Part shown: positions 1 to 11,115 of the stretch, one piece after another
Position numbering within the stretch: position 1 is the stretch's first letter
Layout: every line of letters begins with the position of its first letter
Source of the DNA: Euclidia mi
Lineage: Eukaryota; Arthropoda; Insecta; Lepidoptera; Erebidae
DNA length: 64,000 nt
Assembly (NCBI GenBank): GCA_944739405.2
Contig: OX123183.2
Location: 93,324,729 to 93,388,728 of the forward strand
Direction: 5' to 3'
Position numbers and translations under genes: made by a program
The notes under the pieces: generated by a model
What the model saw: only the letters and a program-made list of their open reading frames with translations
Database searches by the model: none
Told to the model about the DNA's origin: nothing

Positions 1-230
1 CGCATGGAGGTATTAAATTGAAATTCATATCAAATACTCAGGTATAAAACACCGTAAGGCTGCAACAAAATCAAGCTTCTATGTCAACGCAATCAAAAGA
101 AAGAGCAGTATAAGCATATTTTCAAACTCGCGCCTACTCGCAAGTGAATCAAAACCTCCAGGGTACTTCCCGTGAACTCAAAATCTTGAAATTTGGTACT
201 AAGCAACCTCTTATAGCCCAGATATAGGAT

Positions 231-320
231 GCGGAAGGCTGAGGACCGTGTGCTGTGGTGCGTGTTGGGAGAGGCCTATGTCCAGCAGTGGACTGCGATA
301 GGCTGATTGAGATTGAGATT
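231..320 (+). repeat. SINE 3' tail fragment
   Basis: The stretch contains the phrase GAGGCCTATGTCCAGCAGTG followed by a purine-rich GATTGAGATT tail. The same phrase recurs at about 30541 before a (GAT)n tail. It is read as the 3' end of a tRNA-derived SINE or of the LINE whose tail it borrowed. No head with A and B boxes is present. The flanking 1-230 and 321-560 show no gene. Confidence 0.6.
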
Positions 321-559
321 TTAAATAATTACATAGTCTTCAAACCTTTTTGCTAATTATTCTGTACTTTATAAGTATTTTTGTAACAGATTTCTAATAG
401 TCACTAAAAACTTTGTAAATCAATAACTTTGATAAAAAATCTTATCATTCATCAGCAGACCTTTGCAAGACTGCTGCAAGGCTGGTATAGGTATTTAAGT
501 TATATTATAAAATAAGCGATATATGTTGATAAAAAATAAAGGAACTGATTACAAACGAC

Positions 560-735
560 AAAGACCCCTTTTTCTTTAATTAATGCTCCTCCAGCTTTCC
601 ATACTGTGATGTTATGGATTTCATTTGGCAATAAAAATACCATAACTATGACTGGTGAACTTTTACTTATATAACTACAGGTTTGTACGGAACCCTCGGT
701 GCGCGAGTCCGACTCGCACTTGACCGGTTTTTATT
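560..735 (+). repeat. LINE 3'-end fragment
   Basis: It contains GTACGGAACCCTCGGTGCGC followed by an inverted pair (GCGAGTCCGACTCGC) and a T-rich run, a 3'-terminal block that I recognise from non-LTR retrotransposons of Lepidoptera. It is 5'-truncated with no coding sequence. A SINE abuts it on the right, so one probably inserted next to or into the other. Confidence 0.5.
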
Positions 736-767
736 TAGGATAGATCCAGATAGTAAGCTGCAAAAAA

Positions 768-1008
768 TGTGTGGTCCAGTGGATGCGACTATTGATCAGA
801 GGTCCCGGGTTAAATTCCCGGGTCAGGCAAAAGTGTTACTGGGTTTTTCCGAATACTCAGTAGCAGCCCGGAGTCTGGTGATGTGCCCGGTAACGGCAAT
901 AGGCTCGCCCCTATTACGTGGGACCTAAGAATTCATGGCGAAATGTGGGTGTAATATTTACACCTCATGACTACCCCTTCGGGGATACAGGCGTGAGACT
1001 ATAAATAA
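768..1008 (+). repeat. tRNA-derived SINE, type B, diverged copy
   Basis: The head carries a B-box-like CCCGGGTTAAATTCCCGGG. The body follows the type-B order seen elsewhere in the window: GTTACTGGGTTTTTCC, TCAGTAGCAGC, GGCAATAGGCTCGCCC, TTACGTGGGACCTAA, CCCCTTCGGGGATACAGG and an ATAAATAAAA tail. Related copies lie at 1917, 8884 (minus), 21866, 51311 (minus) and 51930 (minus). The open frame through it is a by-product of the SINE and not a gene. Confidence 0.85.
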
Positions 1009-1185
1009 AAAAATAAGTAAGCTGCAAAAGATGGTAAGAATTGCACAATGTTGGCTTTGTGTCTAACACATCCATCCCATTTTAAATCACAACAATTTTC
1101 GCTATTCAGTAAGTAAGAAAATAAAGACCGAATGTAAGCAGATTACAATACTTATGTTAGTTAGGTATATTTTTAAATAACTTAG

Positions 1186-1550
1186 GCAGCGATAGCCGAG
1201 TGGATATACCAACAGACTGCCATGCAGAGGGTATCGGGTTCGAATCCACGGCGCGCACCAATGACTTTTCGGAGTTATGTGCGTATTGAATTGTTAATTA
1301 TCGCTTGTCCCGTGCCTCGGAGAGCACGTTAATCCGTCGGTCCCGGTTGCCATGAAGATCTTTGACAGTCGTTACAGGGTGTCAGTACCTTCTAAATAAA
1401 CTGACACTAGTCTAAACCATGGAATATCGCTATCCCTTCGGGTTGCGGAGGTCAGACAGGCAGTCGCTCCGTGGAAAAGCTAATATTCAGCCAAATCCGG
1501 TTAGACTAGAAAGCGGACCCCAGATTGAAACTGGGATAACGCTAAGAGAA
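1186..1550 (+). repeat. tRNA-derived SINE, type A, near full length
   Basis: The head GCAGCGATAGCCGAGTGG (A box) and GGTTCGAATCC (B box) form a tRNA-like promoter. The body runs through AATGACTTTTCGGAGTTATG, a CTTCGGGTTGCGGAGG segment and the ending AACTGGGATAACGCTA. A second near full-length copy is at 56137-56482, and isolated heads or tails occur at 25309, 53544 and 57012. It lacks the cloverleaf 3' half, so it is not a functional tRNA gene. Confidence 0.85.
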
Positions 1551-1916
1551 AGAAGATTTTTAAATAAGTTAACTCACGACATTTCACTGATTTATTAAGA
1601 GATACTATTTTAATGAAAAGACACATAGGTCTTTACCTTTTATTAACCTCTCGTACGCTGGGTTACGAGACATAATTATAAATCTATTGTGTCTCGTGCA
1701 GATCTGCTCTTAAGCATACGAAAGGTTAATCAGTACACACAATACACTTATTTCAGGTGTATATTTGTCATTTTTAAACATTCAAGCAGTATGTCTGCTC
1801 ACTAGGCCAATGCTGTTACTAAGCATGTACAGTATTTACATAAGATAACATAGAGATCATGAGATAAACATAGATAATGGAAGTGTTCAACAAAACTTAG
1901 AAGACAATTCATAGCA

Positions 1917-2172
1917 AGCCTCTGCCTGCCTCGCGACATAAATGTGTGCGTCAGATTGGGAGGTCTCGGGTTCGATCCCAAAGGTCGGGCAAAGTGTTAT
2001 TGGGTTTTTCCGTTAGAAAATTCTCAGTAGCAGCACGTAGTCTGGTAATCTGCCCGGTACGGCAATAGGCTAGCCCCCTATTACGTGGGACCTAAAAAAA
2101 ATCATGGCGAAATGTGGGTGTAATGTTACACCTCTGCCTACCCACTCGGGGATACAGGCGTGAGTCTATAAA
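1917..2172 (+). repeat. tRNA-derived SINE, type B
   Basis: The copy has the usual type-B head (GCCTCGCGACATAAATGTG, then GGGTTCGATCCC) and body (AGTGTTATTGGGTTTTTCCG, AATAGGCTAGCCCCCTATTA, ATGGCGAAATGTGGGTGTAA), ending in ACAGGCGTGAGTCTATAAAT plus an A-rich tail. It is better preserved than the copy at 768-1008. Confidence 0.88.
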
Positions 2173-2435
2173 TAAAATAAAAAAGAGATTCTAAGCAATG
2201 GCCAATGGATTTTTAAAGTAATTTACCTACTTTGTAATATTCATTACCTACTTTCAACATACAGAGAGTTTTGCTATATTTGTCATTGAATGGTAATATT
2301 TTCCTTAGCTACATCAAAGTAATGCATTCAAATATGCATAGAGCATAAAATACCTATATTAGTACCATTTCAATAACTGCTATGCGAATTTACTATCATC
2401 ACAGGAATTTTCGGGAACATCGATGCCTTAACTTA

Positions 2436-2600
2436 GGGTCCATTCATAAATTACGTCAAACGAATGGAGGAGGGGAGGGGGTCGATGAAGTGTGACAATG
2501 TATGATAAATGAAATGGTGATGTATGAGAGCAACTGTGACAAGGACGGGGGAGGAGTCCAACATCATGAAAATCGTGTGACGTAATTTATGGATGACGCT
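2436..2600. mobile_element. Short MITE with ATAAATTACGTCA inverted ends
   Basis: Inverted ends CATTCATAAATTACGTCA and TGACGTAATTTATGGATG enclose about 120 bp with no coding capacity. The terminal sequence has the look of an abundant lepidopteran MITE. No clean target-site duplication can be read. Confidence 0.65.
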
Positions 2601-2760
2601 TCACGGGGAAAACGGGAATTTCGATGGCATAGTGTGGGAGAAATCCTGACTGCATACCTACCTATTTCCTTCCTATATATGTTAATTTAGATTTCTTATT
2701 TCAGCTCATAAACATAATACATAGACTTTTATTTATTTTCTTTGTCACTTACCTATTAGT

Positions 2761-3803
2761 TGGTGCCATGAGAAGATAGACTTTTTGTAAACACACATTC
2801 AGGGCTTCACAACCTTTGTTTCAAATAGTTGTGTTTGAGATTTTATGTTTTAGTCATCATCGTTTTTATTTCAATGCTCAATTATGCTACTATGTTTTCG
2901 AATTTATATTTTATTATCTATAACTAACTATGTGTCATGTCAAAAAGAAAACATTTTACTAAAATAAACATTTTTGAGTGGTTAAATTTTGTTGAGTATT
3001 TTCATGAATTTGCCGATTTTTTGTAGTTTTTTTACACATAATTCTGTAAATACAAGACAATAATAGAGAACCATGTATGTCAATGATATAGTACAAACAC
3101 CATTCTTTCATAGGCAATAAAACATTTGCTAAAAATAGCTAAGCTATCCTAAAATATTAAAAAAATTATCACACATGAATAATATTATAGACCACTAGCT
3201 AGTGCATTGAATTAAAATATCTAGGCATGGAGATTTTACGTTGTCTACAATGAAAACGTCAGAATGAACTTAAACAAAATCCATTAAAAAGTTACAGTAA
3301 AATAACCTTCGTCAGAAGACGCTATTTATTTTTATTAGGTGTAAAGAATCTTCTGTGCAACTAATAATATACTTAGTTTACTTATCATAGTTCTGCAACT
3401 AATTTGCATTGCAATTCTGCACCCGGTTTGCCGAGATGCTGGATGAGCGACACCATAAACTTGCATTTAACTTTAAACTAACATGTTCTTGACATCAATA
3501 AAAATTTGTTTATCCTGTAATAAATGCTCACTAAGCCCTAAAGGATGTAACATTTCAATGGATTAATGCAATATGCTGACTTTCCAGGCGTCTGACATGT
3601 TCCAGTACCACAAAATACTATTGACAGCGAATGTATTGATGTAAACCCGATCAATTGACATATTAATTACCTATGACACATATCTATGTACTCTTGCGCT
3701 CATTGGATTTGACATTATTTGTTTTTGATAAAACTGTCGCTAAGTTACTTACATTAGTAGATATTCTTTGTTAACAAAAAGTCTATGTTCTTGTGGCACA
3801 GAC
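2761..3803. mobile_element. About 1-kb non-coding element with imperfect inverted ends
   Basis: The left end has ATAGACTTTTTGTAAACA just inside GTGCCA, and the right end has TGTTAACAAAAAGTCTATG before TGGCAC. These are imperfect inverted repeats of about 30 bp. The interior is AT-rich with no open frame. A target duplication is not clear, so the superfamily is undetermined. The alternative is two diverged copies of a short repeat in opposite orientation. Confidence 0.45.
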
Positions 3804-3843
3804 CTTATTTTTGGTTGCCTATTTATATTTTTTTATAATTATA

Positions 3844-4846
3844 AGGTAAAAGCACTAATGCTTGACACTGAACTAATAGATGACATTTTCACAAAAAAAC
3901 GTTTCTAATAAGAAAACTAATCATCTAAATAACATTGTTACTGATGTTTAAGATACCTAGTGCTATCTATGATACATGTTTAAAAGCTTCTGTACACATT
4001 CAGAAGCAAATTTCAAAATTACATCAGTTTACAACAAACACTGTGAGTAGGTTGGCATGTTGCGCGTAATTCTTAGCGTTTTTCGTAAGGCAACTGACTT
4101 TGAACAGGTACAATTTTTTTCTTATATTTATGATTATAGGCTATTGTTAGTTTCAATATTAAAAATGTATGAAATGATTGATATATTAGGACTATTTCCT
4201 TGTTATTTTGGCCTGTTTTTATATAATTTTTAAGTGGTGTCTACTATTAGTACCCAAAATGAGTCAAAACCTAAAAGATGACAAATGTGTCATCTACTAG
4301 GGTTACATCAATCCGATTTTTTTAGCTTATTTTAATGCATATTTAGCCTTATCTTGTAGAAATAAAGTTCCTGTCTTAATTTCATTTGTTTTAATCTACT
4401 CTAACTAAAAGTAGACAGTGTCAACTATTAGGGTATATTAGATGTCAAATATTAGTTTTTAGTGTCAACTATTAGGGTATAATAGATGTCAACTATTAGT
4501 ACCTATGAATATCAGTGCAGATCCCCTGATAGTGCCATCCACGTCACAATTTTGACAAAATCTCTTGCATAATTATGGTCAACTATTAGTGCCAATTGAT
4601 GTCAATTATTGGTGGATTTGATTTTCGACACTGTCATCTTTTAGTGTTTATGGTAAACCTAAGAAAATTGAGAATTTTGTTGAAAATGCAACAGCTTTAA
4701 AATAATTTAATATAAAAATATCAATCTCTGAATGTTGGTCTATTTGAGAAAATATTAACAACTGTATTTTTTTGATAAATACATTTTATATTAGGCAAAT
4801 GAAGTTTGATTTGTCCTTAATGTGTCAAGCATTAGTGCTTTTACCT
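3844..4846. mobile_element. TA-flanked non-coding DNA element with repeated internal motif
   Basis: Perfect 25-bp terminal inverted repeats start AGGTAAAAGCACTAATGC and end GCATTAGTGCTTTTACCT. TA dinucleotides lie outside both ends (3842-3843, 4847-4848), as in Tc1/mariner-type insertion. The interior is full of variants of TGTCAACTATTAGT (for example around 4232, 4290, 4408, 4434, 4459, 4485, 4575 and 4633). These read as degenerate copies of the terminal motif. There is no coding frame, so it would depend on a transposase supplied elsewhere. Confidence 0.75.
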
Positions 4847-4950
4847 TAATGACTTGTTTGATTATGAAGTTAATAAGTTATGCAATATCAATTAGCACTG
4901 ACATGATGAAGGCAACATTTATGATGATACCAATATGGCTTTACTTTTAT

Positions 4951-5157
4951 CTACACTAATATTATAAAGAGGAAAAATTTGTATTTTTGTTTGTAATGGA
5001 TAAACTCAAAAACTACTGGACCGATTTAAAAAATTCTTTCACCATTAGAAAGCTACATTATCTGCGAGTAACATAGGCTATATTTTATATTAGAAAAAAT
5101 AGGGGTCCGCGAAGTAGTTCCCTCAGGACGCAAGTGAAACCGCGGGAAAGGCTAGTG
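4951..5157 (+). repeat. RTE-like LINE 3' end
   Basis: The segment runs from CTACACTAATATTATAAAGA through a 'TTTGTTTGTAATGGATAAAC ... ACTACTGGACCGATTT' block to AAACCGCGGGAAAGGCTAGT. This is the layout of common lepidopteran RTE-derived 3' ends. It is 5'-truncated and non-coding. Confidence 0.6.
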
Positions 5158-5549
5158 TTAATTATTTTAACATCATGCACACACAATTAGGATATAAAAA
5201 TAACCCGTGAGGAAAACATATACACCAAACATCAAACCATATTTCCCTGACAATCATACCATAATGTTTACAAATATTTATATTATAATGGACCTAAATT
5301 GCATAGGTACCTAATTAATTAAAATTATATAAAAGTGAACTACTTTTTTGTTTGCCTTGACATTTTGGCAGGAGTTACAACAATCATGGTCATGTATTTT
5401 TATTTAAAAATATTTAAGTATTAATTGTTGCAGAACCCAAAGGTTCTACAACAATTAATAATTAAATATTTTTCATACTTGTAACTTAACTTTCAAAATT
5501 GATTTTAAAATGTCAGTTAAAGTTGGTAATTTTTTTATATTACAAGCAT

Positions 5550-5918
5550 AAATAAAAAAAAATATTTAAAGAAAAACAAAAAACCCGACTGCGTAAAAAA
5601 TAATTAAAAAAATACGTGACAAAAATAACTTAAATTAAAACTAAAAAGAAAGAAACAAGGCTAGTAGTTTAGACTTTAGAATTCTAATGCAGAACAGAAC
5701 GACTCACAGTCGGGGCCCATTCAAATTTTACTAATCAAATGTTTCCAAGGGGCCCCGACTGTGAGTCGTTCTGTTCTGCATTAGAATTCTAAAGTCTAAA
5801 CTACTAGCCTTGTTTCTTTCTTTTTAGTTTTTATTTAAGTTATTTTTGTCACGTATTTTTTTAATTATTTTTTACGCAGTCGGGTTTTTTGTTTTTCTTT
5901 AAATATTTTTTTTTATTT
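5550..5918. repeat. Large fold-back: about 169-bp inverted arms, 31-bp spacer
   Basis: Positions 5550-5718 and 5750-5918 are inverted copies that differ by about one substitution (TTAAATTAAAAC on the left, TTAAATAAAAAC when the right arm is inverted). The spacer is 5719-5749. Each arm carries an ACCCGACTGCGT block near its outer end, the same block that closes the LINE 3' end at 6365-6386. The inverted duplication therefore seems to involve LINE-derived sequence. The near-identity of the arms implies recent formation or recent gene conversion. Confidence 0.9.
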
Positions 5919-6236
5919 TATACTTTTTAGTTATTCACTGCTTTTTTGTTTGTTTATCGTTTATACTTGAAGTAAAAACTTAAATCAATAAGTAACAACA
6001 TTAGCGAGAATGATTGTTTTGTCAAACAACTTTAAATCGTTATATATCCTAAACTATTATTTTAAATGAAAAATCATAAAAGGAACCTTACAATGATTTT
6101 AAAATACCTATTCAACGACACCCTACATAACATAGTTCATCGACATATTTTTTTTTCATTTTGACAATATGGCGTCTGGTTGACGCTGTGGTGAATTTTG
6201 ATAACTGTCATGTCTTTAGTGACACTCGCAAGGTTA

Positions 6237-6386
6237 AGACGAATCGATTGACGTAAGAATCATCAAAATCGGCTTACGCATTTGGTCTCTAGAACGCCAC
6301 ATAGAAACAAACATACATACATACATACATACATACATACATAGACTGATAAACACATTACCCTCCTTTGCGTCGCGCAGTCGGGT
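6237..6386 (+). repeat. LINE 3' end with (ACAT)n microsatellite
   Basis: A block containing CATCAAAATCGGCTTACGCA and an (ACAT)n run at about 6311-6343 ends in TTTGCGTCGCGCAGTCGGGT, a typical RTE-like LINE 3' terminus. The closing CGCAGTCGGGT motif is repeated in inverted form in the fold-back just upstream. Confidence 0.6.
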
Positions 6387-6395
6387 AAAAACATC

Positions 6396-6461
6396 TTGGC
6401 AGAGCATACTCAATAGCCAAATGAGCCAATGCTCATTTGGCTATTAAGTATGCTCTGCCAA
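6396..6461. repeat. 31-bp inverted repeat with 4-bp loop
   Basis: Arms 6396-6426 and 6431-6461 are inverted copies with a single mismatch and a CAAT loop. They begin TTGGCAGAGCATACT and end AGTATGCTCTGCCAA. There is no coding potential. It could be a tiny MITE or a snap-back duplication. It sits immediately right of a LINE 3' end. Confidence 0.85.
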
Positions 6462-6806
6462 TATTTCCTTTGCAAAAAGTTCAACATAATTATATGTAAT
6501 ATATAAAGAAGGCTTATTGACTGTTTTGTTTTAAATTAAAAAAGAAGCCTGTATGTTAGCTTTCCTAGCAAGCCTCAAATAAAAGATAACAATGATTATC
6601 AAAAATCATTCAGGTCACAAACTAATAATTGTTGATACAGTTATCTGTTATTTTATTATGCATTTTATCTTTAACTGGATTTGCTGTAATATTATCAACC
6701 ACATGCAAGCCTAATATTCTAAGCATCAAGCATTATCTAAAACACAAAATGACCAGAATCATGTTTAATAGCAGTCATAAAAAAAAGGAATTTAAGAAGT
6801 ACTTAC

Positions 6807-7850
6807 ACTTTATAGCGATCTTTTATTTTATACAGATCCATTACATCAGATTTCAGTTTAGCTATTTCTCTCTCAAGAAGCATCTGATTGTCAACTGTTT
6901 TTCTTAAAATATCATTTAATTCTGATTTAGCCTGTTTTAAACTTTGAACTTTTTGTATTAACTGTCTATTATTTTCTATAACAAGATTTTTTTCATGGGG
7001 CTGAGCTTCATTTTGCATTTTCTCTTGAAGTTTTAAATGATCTTCACAAATTTTAACAGTCTCTTTAAAGGCATCCAGTGCCTGTTTTTTCATATTTACT
7101 TCTTCCCTTAACATTGTATATTTGTATGATCGAGCTTCAAAATCTTTTGTTTTCAATACATATTTTTTGTGATTTTCTTTAAATTTGGTTTCTAGTGTTT
7201 CATCACTCATATTTTCACCACCTTCATTTTCCTGCTGTCTGGACAGGGGGTATGTAAGCTTGATATCAAGACTGCTATTGCAGTGAGCCAGGGAATACTC
7301 CTTATAAAACTTAACAAGCTCCACAACAGATTTGAACTCATAGGGTTCACAGAACCCATAGCGCCCATCATGATTGAATATTTTAATGAGTTTGTTCATA
7401 CCCCCTTTCCTCACTGTCAGGGTATACCCACTGTCTTTGTTAGATGCATTGCGCACCAAGAAGGTGCCATCACATGTGTCACATAGTTTCTCAGTTGCTT
7501 CATCCCTAAAACACAACAAGTGATAGATATTTAGTTACTATTTCAAATTTCTTGCAATTATTGCCTACTGGTTACAATAATTTTAACAATAACTATCTAC
7601 ATATAAGTGGATCAAGGAAATGGGATCATTTAAAAGATTGATGACAAACTAATTGGTTTTAAGAAATATGTATGGAGAATGTGTCATTAATAAAATTCTT
7701 AATGCATTCATTGCTGATCATGTTCATTCAGGAACATACAACTTAAACACAGCTAAAATTAAAGACTTACCTAGTGATATCACCCCAATACCATTCGGCA
7801 TTCTCCAAACTCTCTTCGGCGGACTGCTGAGGGGCGCCTATTTCAACCAT
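6807..7850 (-). CDS. Pi3K21B: PI3-kinase regulatory subunit (p60 type), first two coding exons, partial
   Basis: This is the class IA phosphoinositide 3-kinase regulatory/adaptor subunit, which binds phosphotyrosine on activated receptors or IRS proteins and holds the p110 catalytic subunit. Coding exon 1 spans 7850-7771 (ATG at 7850-7848) and ends ITAG before a GTAAGT donor. Coding exon 2 spans 7505-6807, from a TTTTAG acceptor to a GTAAGT donor, and restores an Arg codon across the junction. The nSH2 domain starts WYWGDITR, with the phosphotyrosine-binding GTFLVRNAS motif and LIKIFNHDGRYGF. A charged, heptad-like iSH2 coiled coil (KFKENHKKYVLK to MDLYKIKDRYK) follows. The SH2 domain begins about 25 residues from the start Met, with no SH3 or BH domain before it, as in insect p60 and unlike vertebrate p85. 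An in-frame stop precedes the ATG without another Met, supporting this start. The cSH2 exon(s) were not found and are expected left of 6807 or outside the window. The family is certain; the symbol follows the Drosophila orthologue. Confidence 0.93.
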
Positions 7851-8883
7851 TATTTCATCGTTGGCACTTAATATTCCTGCATAATTATATACTTCACTTT
7901 GTTCTTCAATTATTACAACTTGCACTCACACTACACATCTGCCGATGATAATCTACTGTCAGAGCACTCAGAGCGGCTAGCCCAAACTTCCGTATTAGAA
8001 GTTACCGAGGATATAACCAAGATAATCACTTTTGAGACACTTACAGCTGTAAGCAGTACTAATTTAGTAGGTTTCTATAAACAAAATAAGTCAAAACACG
8101 GCAAAATTGATAGATTACCCTCAGAAAGAGGTATCTAGATCACAAAGGAAATGGGCAAGAGTGTGATGTTAGTTGCTATGGCACTAAATCTAACATTTAA
8201 ACTTAGTGTGCTACGGTGCATTTAAGTATGCTATTACAAAACACAATTCCAAGAACAAATTCACCATCTTACTGAAAGTTACCCATTAAAACTTGTTAAT
8301 GCATTTCCTATTTCAGAAGTAAAACACTAGCACTAGCACCATCCGCCATCTACTTCATACTTCATTCATAGCGCACAGCCGCACAGAGCCCACATATCTG
8401 CTCTGTATAATCTATGGAGCCCACCGAAACCACAGAACACTAATACTCAGAGAGAAGAATGACAACTTCATACAACATTTGTGAGGAAATTTCTCCTTGG
8501 CGTCTAGCGCCATCTATTTGCAGCCCACACTAAACTATTGTAAACGTCATGTTATATAATTATATATACCTCATGGAAGAATAACTAAAGCATGGAATGA
8601 ACGATATTTTTATGAACAAATTGAATATAGCTACACTCTTCACTCATATGACAAATTAGAGTTGCCAGAAGAAGATGGCACTATGTTTGTCAGTTAGGGC
8701 TAAAGACAATTTGAACACAAATTTCGTAACTTTTTAATTTTTTAGTGATTGAGCAAATCCGCTATCGATATCGATCAAAGTTTCAATAATATTGGTTCAA
8801 AATCAAACAGACTTGTAAAAGTAAGTATGTACATGTTATACATTCCGTAAGTTTGTGTCCACAGCAGTCAGAACGCTAGTTAC
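7851..8883. other. Region upstream of the PI3K subunit start, no gene recognised
   Basis: This lies 5' of the PI3K subunit ATG on the minus strand and may hold its 5' UTR and promoter, but I can place no TATA or initiator with confidence. Short open frames here are unremarkable. GCGCCATCT occurs near 8509 and recurs near 9870 and 11404, probably as fragments of old retroelements. Confidence 0.4.
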
Positions 8884-9288
8884 ATACATACATACATAAC
8901 GTCACGCCTTTTATCCCCGAAGGGGTAGGCAGAGGTGTATTTCTACGCCCACTTTTCGCCAGATATACTTTAGTTCCACGTAATAAGGGGCGAGCCTATT
9001 GCCGTACCGGGCATATTTCCAGACTCCGTGCTGCTACTGAGATTTTCGTGACAGAAAAACCCAATAACACTGCCCGACCCAGGAATCGAACCCGGGACCT
9101 CCCGATCCCACGCGCACATTTATGCCGCGAGACCAACGAGGCAGTCGTATAGGGTTTGATGTCGAGTTTTCCGTCTCTACGCAAAGATGGTATTTGCATC
9201 GTGTTATCCCTTAGTCGCCTCTTACGACACCCACGGAAAGATAGGGGGTGGTGACACTTGTATTCTATGCCTTCAACCACACGGCGAG
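8884..9288 (-). repeat. 5'-extended tRNA-derived SINE, type B (composite form)
   Basis: Read on the minus strand it starts with a 5' block (ACCCCCTATCTTTCCGTGGG, then GTCGTAAGAGGCGACTAAGG). It continues with the type-B tRNA-like head (TCTCGCGGCATAAATGTGCG, GGGTTCGATTCC) and body, and ends in a (TATG)n tail. The copy at 21866-22262 has the same composite structure and is very similar, so this is a defined subfamily and not a chance junction. The open frame through it is not a host gene. Confidence 0.88.
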
Positions 9289-10799
9289 TTACAGAACGCT
9301 AGTTAATGGATAGTATTTAGATAATTATTACACAAACTTGCATTTTTAAACGGAATCTATATTTTTTTGTTTCAAATGGGTACTCAGTAGCACATAATAA
9401 TGAAGCGTCGCAGCATTTTTTTTAACTTCAAGCTAATCTCACGTGTTTTGTCACCAGCCGCGCGTGAAAGGTATTTTTTAATAACACTGTTATTTTTCAC
9501 GTGATCTAAAATTATCAAATCCTTCTTCACGATATTTTCGTTTTGCAAACTATCAAGTATATATGGGCGCAAATTAATATATAATGATTATATTGTTACG
9601 AAAATGTTAATAATATTTAAGATTGATATTTAAATAACTATTTGTGAACACAGAACTGAGAACTTTACTACTTTAGAATATTAGACACTGTATTGACTGC
9701 TTCACTGTTTTATAAATATTGGGTATTTAATTTATCGCTTACTAACTTTATCTTAACTTATTAACTCCAGAAACTTTCAAAGTAAAATCAATTAGTATTA
9801 AATAACATTATTCTGATACTTTTATGTTAACGGTAATAAATAACCTGCGCTTATATTTACATCCTGTTGATAGCGCCATCTGTTGCGAATGTTGTAAAGC
9901 AGCGTTTGATTATTACAATAGATTTGTTATTCGTATAAAATAAATCATATGGTGTTGTGCAATATTCATAACAATATTAATGTTGATTTTTGATAATTAA
10001 TTGTACAGTAATTTCAATTATATGTTGAAAAGGAAGTGGCAGTTGTTAACATTAAGTGTAATGACGGTTAGTTTATAAAAAGGACTGTAGGTCACATTTT
10101 AATTCAATTCTGTGCTAGAAATCGTCTGAAAATAAACCAAGTAATATTACGTGAGTCTTTTTATTATAATGGAGTCTGGACTGGATACGATAACCCTGGC
10201 GTATCGCCGACATATACGTGAATTCATAGCAATGTTCTTTTTCATCAGACGTTTAGAACGTTGTCTTAAATAGGTAATTAATTTTTAACAAACGTCTTTT
10301 AACAAGCTGCTCAAGGTGAAAAACTTCTTTTTGTAGTTTTTCTATTGTACGTAAGTACGTGTTTAGCGCACACGATTTTCATCGCTTCTGTACCTACTGG
10401 CGGAGAAATTGTAACTAACGTAGGCGCTTTAGTGCTGGTTGTCGGAGAAACAGAAGATGTCTCATTTATGGAAGGCGCACGCGTACACTAAAGAAAGAAA
10501 AAAGCCACGTTTTAAATGCAAAGCAGTATATTAAAATAAATAAGCATACCCTTTGTGTTTGCCACCCTAGCAATCACTGATGATACCTGAAGCTTGATTT
10601 ATAGGCCAAAGCCGATTGATAAAAAGTACCTTACACCTTTTTCTGTGCTCCCATTACTCCCAGCAACGTGCATTGAATTTTTTATGATCGATTGAGTAGT
10701 CAAAATGTGAAAGCTTAACAAATAAATAAATTCACTTACATTTATAATAGGTATTAGTAAGGATATAGTAAAACTATGAAATGAGTGGATGTCGTCTAA
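9289..10799. other. AT-rich non-coding DNA, possible degenerate solo LTR at about 9594-10190
   Basis: No gene is visible. A stretch beginning TGTTACGAAAATG (9594) later has TTTATAAAAAGGACTG (TATA-like), an initiator-like TTCAATTCTG, then AAATAAACC (poly(A)-like) and GTGAGTC. This is the promoter/poly(A) order of an LTR. The expected CA-3' end and a target duplication are not clear, so the LTR reading is tentative. Confidence 0.3.
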
Positions 10800-10974
10800 C
10801 AGCCTGGCCACGAACGGCCGCGACACGCTGAGCGACAAGCGATTTCAATGTTCATGCCGCTCTCTATTCTGCCGCCGGCGCCGGCGCTGTCACCTCAGTG
10901 CAGAACTAAACTGCACAAATAAACATCGAAATCGCTTGTCGCTTAGCGTGTCGTGGCTTTTCGTGGCAACAGTG
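10800..10974. mobile_element. PIF/Harbinger-type MITE with TAA target duplication
   Basis: Imperfect terminal inverted repeats of about 48 bp (both carry GCCACGAA, CGACACGCT and AGCGACAAGCGATTTC) are flanked by TAA at 10797-10799 and 10975-10977. A 3-bp TWA duplication is the hallmark of PIF/Harbinger. The element is 175 bp and non-coding, with a GC-rich centre. Confidence 0.8.
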
Positions 10975-11008
10975 TAACTGCAGGTAGCTGGCTGAATATT
11001 GTTTATAA

Positions 11009-11115
11009 CATACATACATAGGCTCACGCCCGTTTCCCCGAAGGAGTAGACAGAGGCATATTAAACGCCCACTTTTTGCCAGACTTTTGATCCCACGTAA
11101 TAGGTGGCGAGCCTA
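11009..11115 (-). repeat. SINE type-B 3'-end fragment
   Basis: The fragment holds the type-B tail in reverse orientation: GGCTCACGCC, CCCCGAAGGAGTAGACAGAG, CACTTTTTGCCAGA, CCCACGTAATAGGTGGCGAG. The head is missing, and the sequence right of about 11115 is unrelated to this family. Confidence 0.7.

Noticed and set aside
1186..1260. tRNA gene
   Set aside because: A and B boxes are present but the 3' half does not fold into a cloverleaf and the sequence runs into a SINE body found at several loci. The same applies to the heads at 24712, 53544, 56137 and 57012.
8996..9280. 94-codon open frame, also present at 21870-22154
   Set aside because: Both frames lie within copies of the same SINE subfamily and cross the tRNA-like promoter; similarity between them reflects the repeat.
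9594..10190. Solo LTR of a Ty3/gypsy or BEL type
   Set aside because: TATA-like and poly(A)-like signals are in the right order, but the 3' end and a target duplication are not convincing; it is mentioned only as tentative within the spacer entry.
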